From positions 186,001 through 250,000 of the forward strand of contig JBCDKM010000003.1 in assembly GCA_038746605.1 (NCBI GenBank): DNA of 64,000 bases, in the 5' to 3' direction. This document shows, in pieces, positions 19,501-26,964 of the stretch. The DNA comes from Rubricoccus sp038746605 (lineage in GTDB: Bacteria; Bacteroidota; Rhodothermia; Rhodothermales; Rubricoccaceae). Position 1 is the first letter of the stretch. The number at the start of each line of letters is the position of its first letter. The position numbers and the translations under genes were made by a program. The notes under the pieces were generated by a model, which ran no database searches, was not told the origin of the DNA, and saw only the letters and a program-made list of their open reading frames with translations.

Positions 19501-20601
19501 CGTCCCGCTGGAGACGAGAAGGCCCTCGTTGACGAGCCGCCCGCTTCCGTCCGTGCCGATGTCGCCTTCGCCGACCAGGTCCACGGTCCCCGAGGCTGTG
19601 TTGCGGAGCACGGCGCCCTCGTCGAGTTGGAGATTGGTGGCGATGCGGACCGTGCCTTCGTTCTGGAGCACAGCCTGAGCGAGCCGGTCCACGCGTCCGG
19701 CGAAGCTGAGGAGTCCAGTGTTGGTGAACCCGCCGCTCCGAAGGGTGGTCGGGGGCACGTCGCCCCTGATCTGGAGCCCTGCGCCCCCCAAGGCGAACGT
19801 CGCGCCTTCCGCTACTGCCGCGAGCTGGGCATTGAGCGTGAACTCCACATTTCCGCCCGGCGCCCCTGAGAAGGTCCCGGATAACTCGTAGGTGCCCCGG
19901 GTCTGGTCGATGCCGAAGACGCGCAGGCTTCCCCCATCCGCCACGTCGAAGGTGCCCCCTCTCCAGCGTCCCTCGCCCCGGACCAAGACCTCCCCGTCGG
20001 GGAGGACGATGGTGCCTCCGTTGAGGTCAAGCGCCCCGTCGATGGTCGTGCGCCGCGCCACGTTGCCCTCGGGGGCGAACTGGAGCGTCCCCCGAAGAAC
20101 GATCCGCGATGGAGCGCCAGGAGGAAGAGAGCCGATCTGCACGCTGTTGATGCCCGTGCGAACGCGAAGCGTGCCGCTGGTCGTGACGTTCAGCGTCCCG
20201 CCGAGTGTGAGAAATCCGGTGCCCTCGCGAGCGACGAGCGTGCCCTCGACACGAAGCGTGCCCGTCACATCGCGCAGGCCGAGCGTCCCAATCTCGACGG
20301 CGCCGTTCTCGCCGATGGTGCCCGAACCGAGCGGCTCGATCCTCCGGTCCAGGACGAGCGTCTGTGTGCCACTGCTCCCACCGACGATGAGCCCCGCCAA
20401 CTCCTGATCTCGGTCCAGCGTGACGGTGTACGTGCCGGGCTGCTCAATGCAGGCCGTGTCGCCCGCCTCGGGAGCGCCGTCGGACCAGTTGGCATCGTCG
20501 GACCAGATGCCGTCTTGCGCGGTGGTCCAGGACGTGGTGCAGGGTTGCGCGAGGGCACCCGTGGCGAGGACGAGGGAGAGAGCGGGGAGGAGGAAGCGCA
20601 T
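16525..20601 (-). CDS. Giant exported protein with T9SS sorting domain (module 3)
   Basis: 1358 aa from ATG 20601, with signal peptide MRFLLPALSLVLATGALAQ. The mature start has Cys21 and the cap IWSDDANWSDGAPEAGDTAC. A beta-helix-like region follows to ~500. No Calx-beta domain is evident, unlike giants 1 and 2. Residues ~855-950 form an Ala/Asp-rich helical stretch (FVDEADATVSAPAGLAEGAEQAF), which is also absent from giants 1 and 2. PADPNDKQTEDE begins at ~982 and leads into a conserved-repeat segment with VFDFNPDIVTNTV. The T9SS sorting domain (~1275-1358) has PNPARGSTALRWGLP and DLRGREVAVLAEGE. It is the most diverged of the three giants and is divergent from sigma factor 3. Function inferred as surface protein. 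Confidence 0.85.
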   Translation of the reverse strand: MRFLLPALSLVLATGALAQPCTTSWTTAQDGIWSDDANWSDGAPEAGDTACIEQPGTYTVTLDRDQELAGLIVGGSSGTQTLVLDRRIEPLGSGTIGENGAVEIGTLGLRDVTGTLRVEGTLVAREGTGFLTLGGTLNVTTSGTLRVRTGINSVQIGSLPPGAPSRIVLRGTLQFAPEGNVARRTTIDGALDLNGGTIVLPDGEVLVRGEGRWRGGTFDVADGGSLRVFGIDQTRGTYELSGTFSGAPGGNVEFTLNAQLAAVAEGATFALGGAGLQIRGDVPPTTLRSGGFTNTGLLSFAGRVDRLAQAVLQNEGTVRIATNLQLDEGAVLRNTASGTVDLVGEGDIGTDGSGRLVNEGLLVSSGTGRSTLSRTLRSELGSEIRAEAGAEIQLDPPGSASVPDGVQLSGSGTVRLTSTQFQPELFIEGTLSPGAEAEPIATLRTQDWLVFSTVAGNPQLVVDVGANGASDLIEHTRNGSPVPGSVQLAGALVVRVAEGYTPQIGDTFTILRTTNTTNDILGDFTQVVALGAPDGIAFVAERNGDNSEILLRAVEAAPGGPIAVSETDPVGGGVRRLILTGPGAVGVSAARLECTDCLDASGFGTIAGVVSGDASLREVRFDLTSPRAWGFYDLVLVQPGLNDMRVPVTVRPYVSWIVAETDNDLGMRIRPATAPGQIHNYSWYDFTSVSNDNRGAAPFLSWQRPRPENTSMILATSHGAGASRSIRIYNSLTASDPDEPAFAFARVPPEGFGLPETGIEVGLRIDPEAVLFPEQMPTGPDDDRLPFGDGEPLAIVSTNNMTLARAIGVLETALRSTNDAALTTYLGALDAANPDIVTDAIQTALGGGARRYVQGLDALLSRFVDEADATVSAPAGLAEGAEQAFDDAVRAAVRAYSDESDAALRDGQNAIGAVADLQQAEFDALGIDLVVVDEDFPALAELEGLLGSASARTSAPGSCTGRNIFYCTPGGLKRSCPPSSGPADPNDKQTEDELRCEFESVMIDGEETFRCARTFLPLDRAAGPVEFTVRFENLPEALAPAEFVTITDVLDPRLDPNTLEVLSTSDDSTFSVTTQGQEVTFRFTGIDLPPNVNPPQGEGYVTFRVSPRTPLESGDTIENEASIVFDFNPDIVTNTVRYEVRQTSDLGTVVEAPEEAQEGQPFVFDVRAFNFVGDLAEETMLTISTGGAAVASAIPSAGTCTVGATVECDLGDIPTDETVTVTVTLDDPPRGVYTLASMVSSPGFDPFTPNDTDAVSAGVVGVSVEDETGIPREVRLANARPNPARGSTALRWGLPTAAPVDLRVYDLRGREVAVLAEGEVRAAGWHETVWRPDLASGIYVVRLMAGDEIRARKLAVVR

Positions 20602-20620
20602 GGGGAAGACGAGACAGACC

Positions 20621-20631
20621 GCCCTCTATCC
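20621..20631 (-). promoter_or_regulatory. Sequence block shared upstream of giant genes 2 and 3
   Basis: GGATAGAGGGC on the minus strand, beginning about 30 bases before the giant-3 ATG. It is the counterpart of 13555-13565. Confidence 0.3.
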
Positions 20632-20671
20632 CCGGTTTCTCCGTGGATCGGCTCATGCCCTGCGCAGTTTT

Positions 20672-20687
20672 CTGGCGGAGCGGTATC
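20672..20687 (+). promoter_or_regulatory. Possible promoter element of sigma factor 3
   Basis: CTGGCGGAGCGGTATC ends 27 bases before the GTG of sigma factor 3. It resembles 13624-13635 apart from a 4-base insertion. Confidence 0.25.
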
Positions 20688-20714
20688 GTGCGCGCTCTGC
20701 CTCCGCCCGCCCTC

Positions 20715-21278
20715 GTGCCCGAATCCGTCGACATCACGCACCTTCTCGGCAGGGCGCGGGACGGCGACGCCTCGGCGCTGGAGACGCTCATCCCGCTCGT
20801 CTACGACGAACTGCGGCGGATCGCGCAGCGGCAGCGGCGAGGGGGGCGGGCAGGAGAGACGGTGAACACGACGGCGCTCGTCCACGAGGCGTACGAGAAG
20901 CTGGCCCGTGGAAGCCCAGGGTTCGTGGATCGGCAGCACTTCTTCCGCATCGCGGCACGGGCCATGCGCGAGGTCCTCGCCGACCATGCGCGTGCCCAGA
21001 CGGCCCAGAAGCGCGGGGGCGGCTCGCGTCCCCTTCCGCTCCACGAGGCCATCGTCGCGAGGGCCGGGCCTCCCGAGCGCATCCTCGCGCTCAGCGAAGC
21101 CCTCGACCGCCTCCGCATGCGCGACGCTCGCCAGGCGGACATCGTGGACCTCCGCTACTTCGTCGGGCTGACGATCCCGGAGACGGCGGAGGTGCTGGAC
21201 CTCTCGCCCGCGACGGTCAAGCGCGACTGGACGGTCGCCCGGGCATGGCTCCAGGCGGCGCTCGCCGAGGCGCCGTGA
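20715..21278 (+). CDS. ECF-type RNA polymerase sigma factor (TIGR02999-like), module 3
   Basis: 187 aa from GTG 20715 (VPESVDITHLLGRAR), which aligns end to end with sigma factor 2 (MPHAHEITQLLDRAR). An in-frame ATG at 20643 would add 24 residues without homology. Region 2 has ETVNTTALVHEAYEKLA and HFFRIAARAMREVLADHARAQ. Region 4 has IVDLRYFVGLTIPETAEVLDLSPATVKRDW. The stop overlaps the kinase GTG by 4 nt. No anti-sigma gene is adjacent. A start at 20643 cannot be excluded. Confidence 0.87.
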   Translation: MPESVDITHLLGRARDGDASALETLIPLVYDELRRIAQRQRRGGRAGETVNTTALVHEAYEKLARGSPGFVDRQHFFRIAARAMREVLADHARAQTAQKRGGGSRPLPLHEAIVARAGPPERILALSEALDRLRMRDARQADIVDLRYFVGLTIPETAEVLDLSPATVKRDWTVARAWLQAALAEAP

Positions 21279-23683
21279 GCACGGTGGAGCACCACGCCCG
21301 CGTGACGGCCCTCTTCCACGAGGCGCTGTCGCACCCGACGGCCGAGCGCAGCGGTTGGCTCACCACCCGCGCGGATGCGCCGGGGGTCATCGCAGAGGTC
21401 CGCACGATGCTCACGCATCACCGCGAGGACGGCGATGCCCTGCTGGACCGCCCCCTGCTGGACCGCGAGGCCGAAGCGCCCGATCCGCTCCTCGGCGAGA
21501 CCGTCGGGCCGTGGCGTGTGGTGGCGCTCCTCGGCCACGGCGGGATGGGCACCGTCTACCGCGCCGAGCGTGCCGAGGCGGACGGACCCGAGGGCTTCCG
21601 CCAGTCGGCGGCGCTCAAGCTCGTCCGGCCGGGCGTGGGGCCGGGCTTCCGCGAGCGCTTCGTCCGGGAGCGGGCGCTGCTGGCGAGCCTGGATCACCCC
21701 GGCGTCGCGCGGCTCTTGGATGGCGGCGTGACAGGCCGGGGCTGGCCGTACCTCGCGATGGAACTCGTGGAGGGCGAGCCGATCACGACGTACGCCGAGC
21801 GGCACGGCCTGGGCGTCCCCGCCCGCCTCGGGCTGTTCGTGGAGGCGTGCGAGGCTGTCGCGTTCGCGCACCGCCGCCTCGTGGTCCACCGCGATCTGAA
21901 ACCGGCGCACGTGCTCGTGGCCGAGGACTGGGGGCGAGGGACTGGGGGCTGGCAGAAGGGGACGCGAGGCGGTTCGACCGCGTCAGGTAGCGAGGATTGG
22001 GGCGATGGAGGCAGACCGGGGCGTGGATCGAAGCCCCCCAAAACCCAGTCCCCAGAACCCGGTCCCCGCGCTGCGCGCGTGAAGCTCCTCGACTTCGGAG
22101 TGGCGAAGCTGCTCGACGCGGAGGACGACGCGCTGACGCGGACTGGACCGGGACCGATGACGCCCGCCTACGCTGCGCCGGAGCAGGTCGCGGGACAACC
22201 CGTCACCACCGCGACGGACGTGTACGCGCTGGGCCTCGTGCTCTACGAACTGCTCGCCGGGCAGCGGCCGTACGAGGTCTCGGCGCTCACGGCGGCGGAG
22301 ACAGAACGTGTCATCCGCGAGACGCTACCACGGCGCCCCTCGGAGGTCGCACCCGGCTCGCGCGCTCGTTATCTCCGGGGCGACCTGGATGCTGTCGTGC
22401 TCCGTGCCCTCGCGAAGGAACCGGACCGCCGCTACCCCTCGGCCGATGCCCTCGCAGATGATCTACGCCGTCACCTCGCCGGGCACCCGGTTCTCGCCCG
22501 GCCCGATACTCGTGGGATTCGCGCGCGCGCCTTCGTGCGTCGGAACCGTGCGGCCGTAACCGCCGCCGCAGCCGTGCTCGCGGTGCTGGTCGCCGTCGTC
22601 AGTGGGTTCACGTGGCGGCTCGCCGCCGAGCGCGACCGTGCCCAGCAGAACGCCGAGGTAGCCCAGGCTGAGTCTGAGCGCTCCGAGGCCGTCGCGGGCT
22701 TTCTGGAGCAGATCCTCCGTGCGCCCAACGCGCGCTGGTACAACGACGCCGAGGCGACCGGACCCGACACGCCCATCCGCGCGGTCCTCGACGAGGCCGC
22801 CCGCCAGATCGAGCGCGATTTCGCGGATCAGCCGGACCTTCGCGCCGATCTCCACCACGTCCTCGGCGACACCTACGCCGCCCTCGGCCTCACCGACGAA
22901 GCAGGGCGTCACCACCGCCAGGTCCTCGTGCTGCGAGAGTCGCTGTACGCACCGCCTCACCCAAAGCTCGCCGAGGCCCTCTACTACGGCGGCGGGTTTG
23001 CCGAGGGCGAGACCTACGATGAGATCGCCGCGATCCGCTCATTGCGCCGCGCCGTCGCGATGCAGCGCGTGCAGCCCGAGGGCAACAACCTCCCGTTCAT
23101 GCTCCAGACGCTCGGCGCGCGCTATCTGACGGCTGGGGACCCCGAAACGGCGGACTCGCTGTTGCGCGAGGGCTTCACGTTCGTGACGGAGACCTTCGTG
23201 GAGGGACACGACGGCTACCGCTACCGGGACCCGGTCCGCGTCGGGCTGGCACACCTCCTCGCCGACGCGCACCTGAGCCGGGGCGATCCGCGCGAGGCGA
23301 CCCGATGGCTAGAGACGAGCGCGTCTCTGATCGACCGACTCCCGCGGCGAGCGGGATACCATGGCGTCTGGCAGATCCAGATGTGCATGCGGGGCCGGGT
23401 GCACGCCCGGCAGAGGCAGTTCCGCGAGGCCGAGCCGTTTCTCCTCGCTTGCGCTGGAGAGGAGGCTCCGCGCGCACCCATATCGCCCTTCCCGCGCCCG
23501 GAGACTCTCGCCGCGAGTGACGGGGCCAGCACGGCGCTCGTGGAACTGTACGAGGCGTGGGGGCGCCCTGACCGTGCCGATCCCTGGCGCGAGGCCGCAC
23601 GCCGTCGCGGTGCAGCTCAAGACTCCGCGCGGGCTCGCCTCCGAGCGTCCGGCGTGCTGGACGAACCGCTGCCTGCCTGGTAG
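21275..23683 (+). CDS. Membrane Ser/Thr kinase-like protein with C-terminal helical domain (module 3)
   Basis: 802 aa from GTG 21275 (VSTVEHHARVTALFHEAL). The frame is open far upstream, but that stretch overlaps sigma factor 3 and is not coding here. The glycine loop is GHGGMGTVY (~87-95), with K115, HRDLKPAH (205-212), DFG 273-275 and AAPEQ ~300-304. As in kinase 2, His212 replaces the metal-binding Asn. The insert before DFG is the largest of the three, about 53 residues rich in Gly, Lys, Ser and Pro, and its DNA is an inverted repeat. A membrane helix lies at ~426-447. The C-terminal domain is shared with kinase 2 (RAPNARWYNDAE, EGHDGYRYRDPV). It probably acts on the co-translated sigma factor (inference). 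Confidence 0.86.
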   Translation: MSTVEHHARVTALFHEALSHPTAERSGWLTTRADAPGVIAEVRTMLTHHREDGDALLDRPLLDREAEAPDPLLGETVGPWRVVALLGHGGMGTVYRAERAEADGPEGFRQSAALKLVRPGVGPGFRERFVRERALLASLDHPGVARLLDGGVTGRGWPYLAMELVEGEPITTYAERHGLGVPARLGLFVEACEAVAFAHRRLVVHRDLKPAHVLVAEDWGRGTGGWQKGTRGGSTASGSEDWGDGGRPGRGSKPPKTQSPEPGPRAARVKLLDFGVAKLLDAEDDALTRTGPGPMTPAYAAPEQVAGQPVTTATDVYALGLVLYELLAGQRPYEVSALTAAETERVIRETLPRRPSEVAPGSRARYLRGDLDAVVLRALAKEPDRRYPSADALADDLRRHLAGHPVLARPDTRGIRARAFVRRNRAAVTAAAAVLAVLVAVVSGFTWRLAAERDRAQQNAEVAQAESERSEAVAGFLEQILRAPNARWYNDAEATGPDTPIRAVLDEAARQIERDFADQPDLRADLHHVLGDTYAALGLTDEAGRHHRQVLVLRESLYAPPHPKLAEALYYGGGFAEGETYDEIAAIRSLRRAVAMQRVQPEGNNLPFMLQTLGARYLTAGDPETADSLLREGFTFVTETFVEGHDGYRYRDPVRVGLAHLLADAHLSRGDPREATRWLETSASLIDRLPRRAGYHGVWQIQMCMRGRVHARQRQFREAEPFLLACAGEEAPRAPISPFPRPETLAASDGASTALVELYEAWGRPDRADPWREAARRRGAAQDSARARLRASGVLDEPLPAW
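21925..22068. repeat. Compound inverted repeat inside the kinase-3 coding region
   Basis: Left arm units GGACTGGGGGC and GGGACTGGGGGCT (21925-21950) face right arm units AGCCCCC (22032-22038), CCCAGTCCC (22044-22052) and CCCGGTCCCC (to ~22067). GGGACTGGG and CCCAGTCCC pair perfectly. The loop contains a second hairpin, GCGGTTCGACCGC. It encodes the ~53-residue insert between HRD and DFG. Confidence 0.6.
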
Positions 23684-23685
23684 GC

Positions 23686-23705
23686 CCGCCTCGGCACCGA
23701 GGCGG
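23686..23705. repeat. Dispersed palindromic element
   Basis: CCGCCTCGG and CCGAGGCGG with a 2-base loop, right after the kinase-3 stop codon. Confidence 0.8.
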
Positions 23706-23764
23706 ACGGACCCGGGAGCCGTGCCCCGTGTGGTAACGTTCGGTCGGAAACTCCATCTCACCCC

Positions 23765-25414
23765 ATGGCCGACGCCCCCCGTAAGCCCGCCATCGTCGTC
23801 GTGGACGACGAGCCCGAGGTCCTCCGCGCCATCGCGCGCGACGTGCGCCGTCGCTACGGCGACGACTACCGTGTCATCCGAACGTCTTCCGGCGAGGAAG
23901 CCGTGGACGCCGTCCGCCAACTCGCGGAGCGCGGCGATGCCATCGCGCTCGTCCTCAGCGACCAGCGCATGCCCGGCATCGGCGGTGTGGAGACGCTCAA
24001 GCGGATTCAGGAGCACGCCCCTCGCGCGAAGCGCGCGATGCTCACTGCCTACGCAGACACGGACGCGGCCATCGGTGCGATCAACGACGGGCGGGCGGAC
24101 TATTACCTCCTCAAGCCTTGGGACCCGCCGGACGACAAACTCTACCCCGTCCTGGACGACCTCCTAGAGGACTGGCGCGCGGGCTATCGGCCTGGCTTCG
24201 GGGGCCTCCGTCTTATCTCCGACCGCTGGAGCGCGGACGGGCACCGCCTCCGCGACTTCCTCTCACGCAACCAGATCCCCTACACCTTCCTCGACGTGGA
24301 GCGCGATGAGGAGGCCCAACGGCTCGCCGAGGCGGCCACCCTCCCCCTCGTTCTCACGCCCGACGGTGAGCGGATGGAAAACCCCTCCAACTCCAAACTC
24401 GCTGCCACCGTCGGCCTTCAGCAGACCGCCCAGCGCGAGTTTTATGACCTCGCCATCATCGGCGGTGGACCGGCCGGGCTGGCGAGCGCGGTCTACGGGG
24501 CGAGCGAGGGCCTCAAGACCGTCCTCGTGGAGCGCGAGGCTCCCGGCGGACAGGCCGGTACGTCCTCGCGCATCGAAAACTACCTCGGCTTCCCGTCGGG
24601 ACTGAGTGGCGCGGACCTCGCGCGTCGCGGTGTGAGTCAGGCGAAGCGATTCGGCGTCGAAATCCTCGCGCCGGTGGAGGTGCAGGCAGTGCGTGTGGAC
24701 GGGCCCTACAAGATCCTGGAGACGGCTGGTGGTGAGATCGCGTGCCATGCGCTCATGCTCTCGCTCGGCGTGGACTGGCGGAAGCTCCCCTCAGACGGCG
24801 CGGACCGGCTGGAGGGCAAGGGCGTCTACTACGGCGCCGCCATGACCGAGGCGCTGGCCTGCACCGGCGAGCACGTCTTCGTCGTCGGCGCGGGCAACTC
24901 CGCTGGGCAGGCCGCGCTGCACTTCGCGGATTATGCCGCCAAGGTCACGATCCTCGTCCGAGGCGACGACCTCGCGAAGAGCATGAGCCAGTACCTCGTG
25001 GACCGGATCGAGAACCACGAGGTGATCGAGGTGCTGCTCCAGCACGAGGTGTCCGAGTGCGAGGGCGAGGACCGCCTGGAGTGCGTCACGGTGAAGAACC
25101 GCCAGACCGGTGAGACACAGACCGTGGACACCCACTACCTCTTCGTCTTCATCGGCGCGACGCCGCACACGGGCTGGCTCGGCGAACTGGTGGCGCGAGA
25201 CGAGAAGGGCTTCGTCCGCACCGGCCCGGATCTCCGCGAGGAGGACCTGAACGGCTGGCCGCTGGAGCGCGACCCGTTTCTGCTGGAGACGAGCGCGCCC
25301 GGCGTGTTCGTGGCGGGCGACGTGCGCTCGGACTCCGTGAAGCGCGTTGCGAGCGCGGTCGGGGAGGGCTCGGTGGCGGTGGCGTTCGTACATCGGCACC
25401 TTTCGGCACTCTGA
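23765..25414 (+). CDS. Response regulator fused to a thioredoxin-reductase-like flavoprotein lacking the CxxC
   Basis: 549 aa. Residues 1-130 are a receiver domain with acidic pair D14/D15, phospho-acceptor D66 (VLSDQRMPG) and K117 (YYLLKPWD). Residues ~150-210 look like a glutaredoxin fold without active cysteines. Residues ~225-549 are an FAD/NAD(P)H reductase: FAD site GGGPAG (233-238), NAD(P) site GAGNSA (375-380) and FAD motif GVFVAGDV near the end. Where thioredoxin reductase has its redox-active CxxC just before the NADPH site, this protein reads GVYYGAAMTEALACTG, so it cannot use the usual disulfide mechanism. Fused response regulator/TrxR-like proteins are a known family. The partner histidine kinase and the electron acceptor are not in this window. 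Confidence 0.85.
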   Translation: MADAPRKPAIVVVDDEPEVLRAIARDVRRRYGDDYRVIRTSSGEEAVDAVRQLAERGDAIALVLSDQRMPGIGGVETLKRIQEHAPRAKRAMLTAYADTDAAIGAINDGRADYYLLKPWDPPDDKLYPVLDDLLEDWRAGYRPGFGGLRLISDRWSADGHRLRDFLSRNQIPYTFLDVERDEEAQRLAEAATLPLVLTPDGERMENPSNSKLAATVGLQQTAQREFYDLAIIGGGPAGLASAVYGASEGLKTVLVEREAPGGQAGTSSRIENYLGFPSGLSGADLARRGVSQAKRFGVEILAPVEVQAVRVDGPYKILETAGGEIACHALMLSLGVDWRKLPSDGADRLEGKGVYYGAAMTEALACTGEHVFVVGAGNSAGQAALHFADYAAKVTILVRGDDLAKSMSQYLVDRIENHEVIEVLLQHEVSECEGEDRLECVTVKNRQTGETQTVDTHYLFVFIGATPHTGWLGELVARDEKGFVRTGPDLREEDLNGWPLERDPFLLETSAPGVFVAGDVRSDSVKRVASAVGEGSVAVAFVHRHLSAL

Positions 25415-25420
25415 CCGTGC

Positions 25421-25454
25421 CCGCCTCGGTAGCGCCACGGACTCACCGAGGCGG
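25421..25454. repeat. Dispersed palindromic element
   Basis: CCGCCTCGGT and ACCGAGGCGG with a 14-base loop, followed by the tail AGGGAGTCAGG. It begins 6 bases after the flavoprotein stop. Confidence 0.75.
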
Positions 25455-25525
25455 AGGGAGTCAGGCCTTCTGTGACAGTCCGCCCGCGAGAAGGCTGTAG
25501 TCTTCACGAAGCCCCCGACCTTCCC

Positions 25526-26344
25526 ATGCGTCTTCTCCTCTGCCTCCTCGCTGCACTGGCCGTCCCCACCGCCGCGCACGCTCAGAGCCCCGCCGCCGCG
25601 CTCGAACAAGCCCGCCAGCAGATGGTCTCGGTCCTGATCGCCCAGGGCCTTTCTGCCGCCGATGCGGCCTACGTCGCCGCCTGCTCCACGGGCGAGACCG
25701 ACCCGGACGGTGATGCGTGCGATCCGGCTCGCGTGGAGCGCATCATGAACAGCATGGCTCCGGAGATTCCAGACCCACCGCCCGAGCCCGAAGAGACGGT
25801 GCCCGAGGACATCATCGAGGCAGAGGAGGAGCCTGCTCTCCCGCCCATGCCCGACTTGCCGGACACCAGCACTGCTTCCGTTCGGATGGAGGGCGTCCCC
25901 GCGATGACCTTCGACGGGTACGCCTACGTCACACCTAACTCCGAGGAGTTCGCGGTCCTCGCCATCGCCTCCGGGCGCCTCATCCCTGGGCCTCGGGAGT
26001 TGCGCGCCAACGGCACCTGGGACCTGCCCGAGACGGGTCCGTTCAGCATGATCGAGGTCCGCTTGTACGGGGGCCTCCGCGAAGAAACCCGCACCACCAC
26101 GCGCGGGGTCGGCTTCTCGGTTCACAACCCGGACGGGTCACCGATGGACGGTCCCAACTACCGAGTCACCGAGTCCACCATCACCGTCTCGCGCATCGTG
26201 CGAAACGAGGCTGGGCTCCCCATTCGAGCTATCGGCGCGTTGGACTTCGGCGTGGACGTGATGGAGCCGGACGGGACGGTGACGGGCAGGCAGAGACTCC
26301 AGGCCTCCTTCGAGGCCGTCCCGGGAAAGATCCCTCCGCCGTAG
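25526..26344 (+). CDS. Secreted protein of unknown function
   Basis: 272 aa from ATG 25526; the 18 residues upstream (from 25472) precede the signal peptide and are probably not translated. The signal peptide is MRLLLCLLAALAVPTAAHAQ. The mature part begins with a helical segment (AAALEQARQQMVSVLIAQGLSAADAAYVAAC) with two Cys nearby that could form a disulfide. A Pro/Glu-rich linker follows (~75-115), then a domain of predicted beta strands. I do not recognise the family. It lies between two palindromic elements and is probably its own transcription unit. Confidence 0.65.
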   Translation: MRLLLCLLAALAVPTAAHAQSPAAALEQARQQMVSVLIAQGLSAADAAYVAACSTGETDPDGDACDPARVERIMNSMAPEIPDPPPEPEETVPEDIIEAEEEPALPPMPDLPDTSTASVRMEGVPAMTFDGYAYVTPNSEEFAVLAIASGRLIPGPRELRANGTWDLPETGPFSMIEVRLYGGLREETRTTTRGVGFSVHNPDGSPMDGPNYRVTESTITVSRIVRNEAGLPIRAIGALDFGVDVMEPDGTVTGRQRLQASFEAVPGKIPPP

Positions 26345-26361
26345 CGCGTGCCGCTGGTCCT

Positions 26362-26397
26362 CCCGCCTCGGTGTGCCCACGGACGGACCGAGGCGGG
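26362..26397. repeat. Dispersed palindromic element
   Basis: Eleven-base arms CCCGCCTCGGT and ACCGAGGCGGG around a 14-base loop. It fills the gap between converging stops at 26344 and 26398. Confidence 0.8.
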
Positions 26398-26964
26398 CTA
26401 CCGCGCGGTCCAGACGAGGCGCTCCAAGACGGAATGGCGGAGCGTGGCCTCATCGGGGAGGGCACCCGGTACCGGCGCTCCGCCGTGCGCGAAGACATAG
26501 CGGACCGCCGCGCTGCGCGAGGGCGTGCAGACGGCCCGGCCAGAGAGTTCGGCCTGACCAGCCTCACAGTCCATGTCGTCTCCCCCGGCCTCGGCAAAGC
26601 CTGCGCCAGGGCGGACCCCGCTCGGACTCGTCACGGCCTCGCTCGCCGCGTCGATCCGTCCGATGGTCCCGCGCGTCGTATCCGGGTAGACCTCCAGCAC
26701 GATCTGGCCCTCGTAGAAAGCGTAGAGCACGGGGAGCGTCGTCACCGAGTCGATCTCCAACTGTCCCGGTTCCAGCGCGAAGCCGTCGGGGAGGGCTTCG
26801 CCCACCGCCTCAGCGGAGAAGGGCGTCTCTGCGTCCAGCGCGCCTACTCCCTCCGGGCGTAGTGCGAGGAGTGTCTCCTGGGTCTCTGAGCCCGAGGTAC
26901 CGCCGTCGATACAGCCCGCCAGCCCAGCGAGGCCGAGCGCGAGGAGAAGCGCGAGATCACGCAA
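26398..26964 (-). CDS. Lipoprotein of unknown function
   Basis: 188 aa from a TTG at 26964. The start lies inside the end of the upstream GroES-family gene (8-nt overlap), so the two are probably co-translated. The N-terminus MRDLALLLALGLAGLAGCID is a lipoprotein signal with lipobox LAGC (Cys18). The mature part includes EGQIVLEVYPDTTRGTIGRIDAAS and two further Cys (C133, C146 approximately) that may pair. The family is unknown. It is probably anchored in the outer or inner membrane. Confidence 0.7.
   Translation of the reverse strand: MRDLALLLALGLAGLAGCIDGGTSGSETQETLLALRPEGVGALDAETPFSAEAVGEALPDGFALEPGQLEIDSVTTLPVLYAFYEGQIVLEVYPDTTRGTIGRIDAASEAVTSPSGVRPGAGFAEAGGDDMDCEAGQAELSGRAVCTPSRSAAVRYVFAHGGAPVPGALPDEATLRHSVLERLVWTAR

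Noticed and set aside
20420..21274. Upstream extension of the kinase-3 frame
   Set aside because: It overlaps the end of giant 3 and the whole of sigma factor 3 in another frame. Homology to kinase 2 starts at the GTG at 21275.
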